Source of the DNA: JBJXHC01 sp046160825
GTDB lineage: Bacteria > Bacteroidota > Ignavibacteria > UBA10030 > UBA6906
NCBI GenBank assembly: GCA_046160825.1
Contig: JBJXHC010000075.1
Location: 9,375 to 73,374, forward strand
Length of the DNA stretch: 64,000 bases
Direction: 5' to 3'
Made by a program: the position numbers and the translations under genes. Of this stretch, positions 62,946 to 64,000 are shown one piece after another. Each line of letters begins with the position of its first letter. Within the stretch, counting starts at the first letter, position 1. The notes under the pieces are model-generated. The model was not told the DNA's origin. It saw only the letters and a program-made list of their open reading frames with translations, and ran no database searches.

Positions 62946-64000
62946 TTACTTCAAGAGACTCATCTTCTTGACGGAAGTGAAGTCCTTTGCTCGCAACACG
63001 TACATATACATACCGCTGCTGAGCTTGTTTCCTAGGTTGTCCGTTGCATCCCAACGCATGGAATAAGACCCTGCTTCGAGGTTACCTTCGACCAGCGTCT
63101 TTACTTCCTGACCAAGCGTGTTGTAGATGCGCAATGTTACATCGCCCGCCTCAGGAATAAGGAATGCAATTTCCGTTTCCGGATTGAAAGGATTCGGATA
63201 ATTCTGCATCAACTGATACGTTGTAGGCGTGCTCTCTGTTGTCGGATCTTCGGTCTCGTCGCCCGGCATCTCAGTGTTTGCCGCTCCTGATGTACCTGTC
63301 GGGCAGACGACTTCGATCTTTCTGATCTTGAACCAGTCCTCCGGATTCGTGTCCATGACATCGGCCGCGATAACCAGAACATTGGCAGTGACTTGTCCAC
63401 CATTGAATGTTGCCCAACGAGCGCTGCTGCTTGTCGTGGTATTCTGCTCGGTCACCATGCTACCCAGCACGGCGTCGCTCAGATTCAGGTGGTTCGTGTA
63501 TGGCGAAGCGAATGTTCCATACCACACAGAAATGTCGCTATCAGTCAACACTGCATCCAGATACGCCTTACCGATCGTAACGGGTGTGGAGAACTCGAAC
63601 ATGACGTAGTTGTTCTTGTCGATGTTATCCACGCGGTGCTTGTTAGAGCTGCCACTACCTTCATACTTGTCAGTGACGCCGAAGCCATAGCTGTAGAGAC
63701 CAAGGTACGCCTTATCCCAGGTCGCTGAGGTCTTCAGTCGGCTGAATGCACTCACCTTGACTGAGATGCCGTTGACCGTGAAGGTGCGGATGTTACCCAC
63801 TGTTCCACAGGTTGATGTACTACCGCAGAAAGTGAATGTCACCGGAACGCACGGCGGTGGCGGACAATAACCGAAGTCGATCGTCAGATTTGTGCTCGAA
63901 TTCGAGCTGAGCACAACTGGCGCCGGGCTGCAATTACTGTTGGTACCGCTTGTTGAGCTGTTGCTACAGGTTGTTGCCGTATAGCCTGTTGGTAGTGTTG
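62946..64000 (-). CDS. T9SS-secreted protein with C-terminal sorting domain, partial
   Basis: Open to the window edge, so the N-terminus is missing (351 codons seen). The upstream end carries a Gly/Ser/Thr/Cys-rich SdrD B-like tail (VVLSSNSSTNLTIDFGYC), then a domain of about 210 residues (opening FTFCGSTSTCGTV), a linker TEDPTTESTPTT, and a T9SS type A sorting domain of about 80 residues: YQLMQNYPNPFNPETEIAF, GDVTLRIYNTLGQEV, and GMYMYVLRAKDFTSVKKMSLLK. The sorting domain directs export through SprA and surface attachment. Ends at a terminator. Confidence 0.85.
   Translation of the reverse strand, partial: TLPTGYTATTCSNSSTSGTNSNCSPAPVVLSSNSSTNLTIDFGYCPPPPCVPVTFTFCGSTSTCGTVGNIRTFTVNGISVKVSAFSRLKTSATWDKAYLGLYSYGFGVTDKYEGSGSSNKHRVDNIDKNNYVMFEFSTPVTIGKAYLDAVLTDSDISVWYGTFASPYTNHLNLSDAVLGSMVTEQNTTTSSSARWATFNGGQVTANVLVIAADVMDTNPEDWFKIRKIEVVCPTGTSGAANTEMPGDETEDPTTESTPTTYQLMQNYPNPFNPETEIAFLIPEAGDVTLRIYNTLGQEVKTLVEGNLEAGSYSMRWDATDNLGNKLSSGMYMYVLRAKDFTSVKKMSLLK

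Noticed and set aside
1..64000. tRNA, rRNA, CRISPR and mobile-element genes
   Set aside because: Reading both strands of the gaps showed no cloverleaf, repeat-spacer array, transposase or terminal repeats. A tRNA scan could still find something missed by eye.

Overview
The window looks like a chromosomal segment of a Gram-negative bacterium of the Bacteroidota/Ignavibacteria (FCB) side of the tree. This rests on a C-terminal T9SS-type sorting domain (end of window), a T9SS plug-like (DUF5103) protein, a DUF5916 barrel, DUF2911 proteins and many outer-membrane barrels. The genus is inference. I see no rRNA, tRNA, CRISPR array, IS element or prophage.

Region 1 (1-1210, minus): two membrane-anchored GcvH-like proteins in tandem. 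Both lack the lipoyl lysine, and the first is cut by the window edge.

Region 2 (1744-13561, plus): a multiheme cytochrome locus. It encodes a 13-heme cytochrome fused to a b-type membrane domain (CbcL-like architecture), a tetraheme c554-like cytochrome, a heptaheme NapC/NirT-like membrane cytochrome (ImcH-like architecture), an outer-membrane barrel, a 12-heme periplasmic cytochrome, a 6-heme lipoprotein, a 7-heme CxxxxCH-type protein, and the heme lyase CcmF. Together these carry about 49 heme-attachment sites. They read as a path from quinol through the periplasm and across the outer membrane, i.e. a candidate extracellular electron transfer conduit.

Region 3 (13816-27147, plus): a type IV pilus-like machine. 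The order is response regulator, PilB-like ATPase, two short pilin-like proteins, PilC, a second PilB-like ATPase, PilT, a PilM-PilN fusion, a PilO-PilP-like fusion, a short secretin and an Ig-like lipoprotein.

Region 4 (27295-45175): uvrA, then an outer-membrane protein and an RlmI-type methyltransferase on the minus strand. Next comes a plus-strand run: membrane glycosyltransferase-like protein, T9SS plug, Gfo/Idh/MocA oxidoreductase and CCA-adding-type nucleotidyltransferase. A TolC/MacA/MacB-type tripartite exporter with two permeases and a Sel1-repeat protein follow.

Region 5 (45172-58726, minus): two large hybrid histidine kinases, a DUF2911 protein, a lipoprotein, an aldehyde dehydrogenase, a cupin-like protein, and a DUF5916 gene split by a single in-frame stop codon.

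Region 6 (59173-64000, minus): an operon of ECF sigma factor, zinc-finger anti-sigma factor, TPR/HEAT protein and tandem-PDZ protein, preceded by the 3' end of a T9SS cargo gene.

A recurring promoter-like motif, TTGGCAT-N5-TTGA/TTGC, resembles a sigma-54 -24/-12 element. It lies about 35-75 nt upstream of several of these genes, including the cytochrome locus, ccmF, the pilus response regulator and the first pilin.
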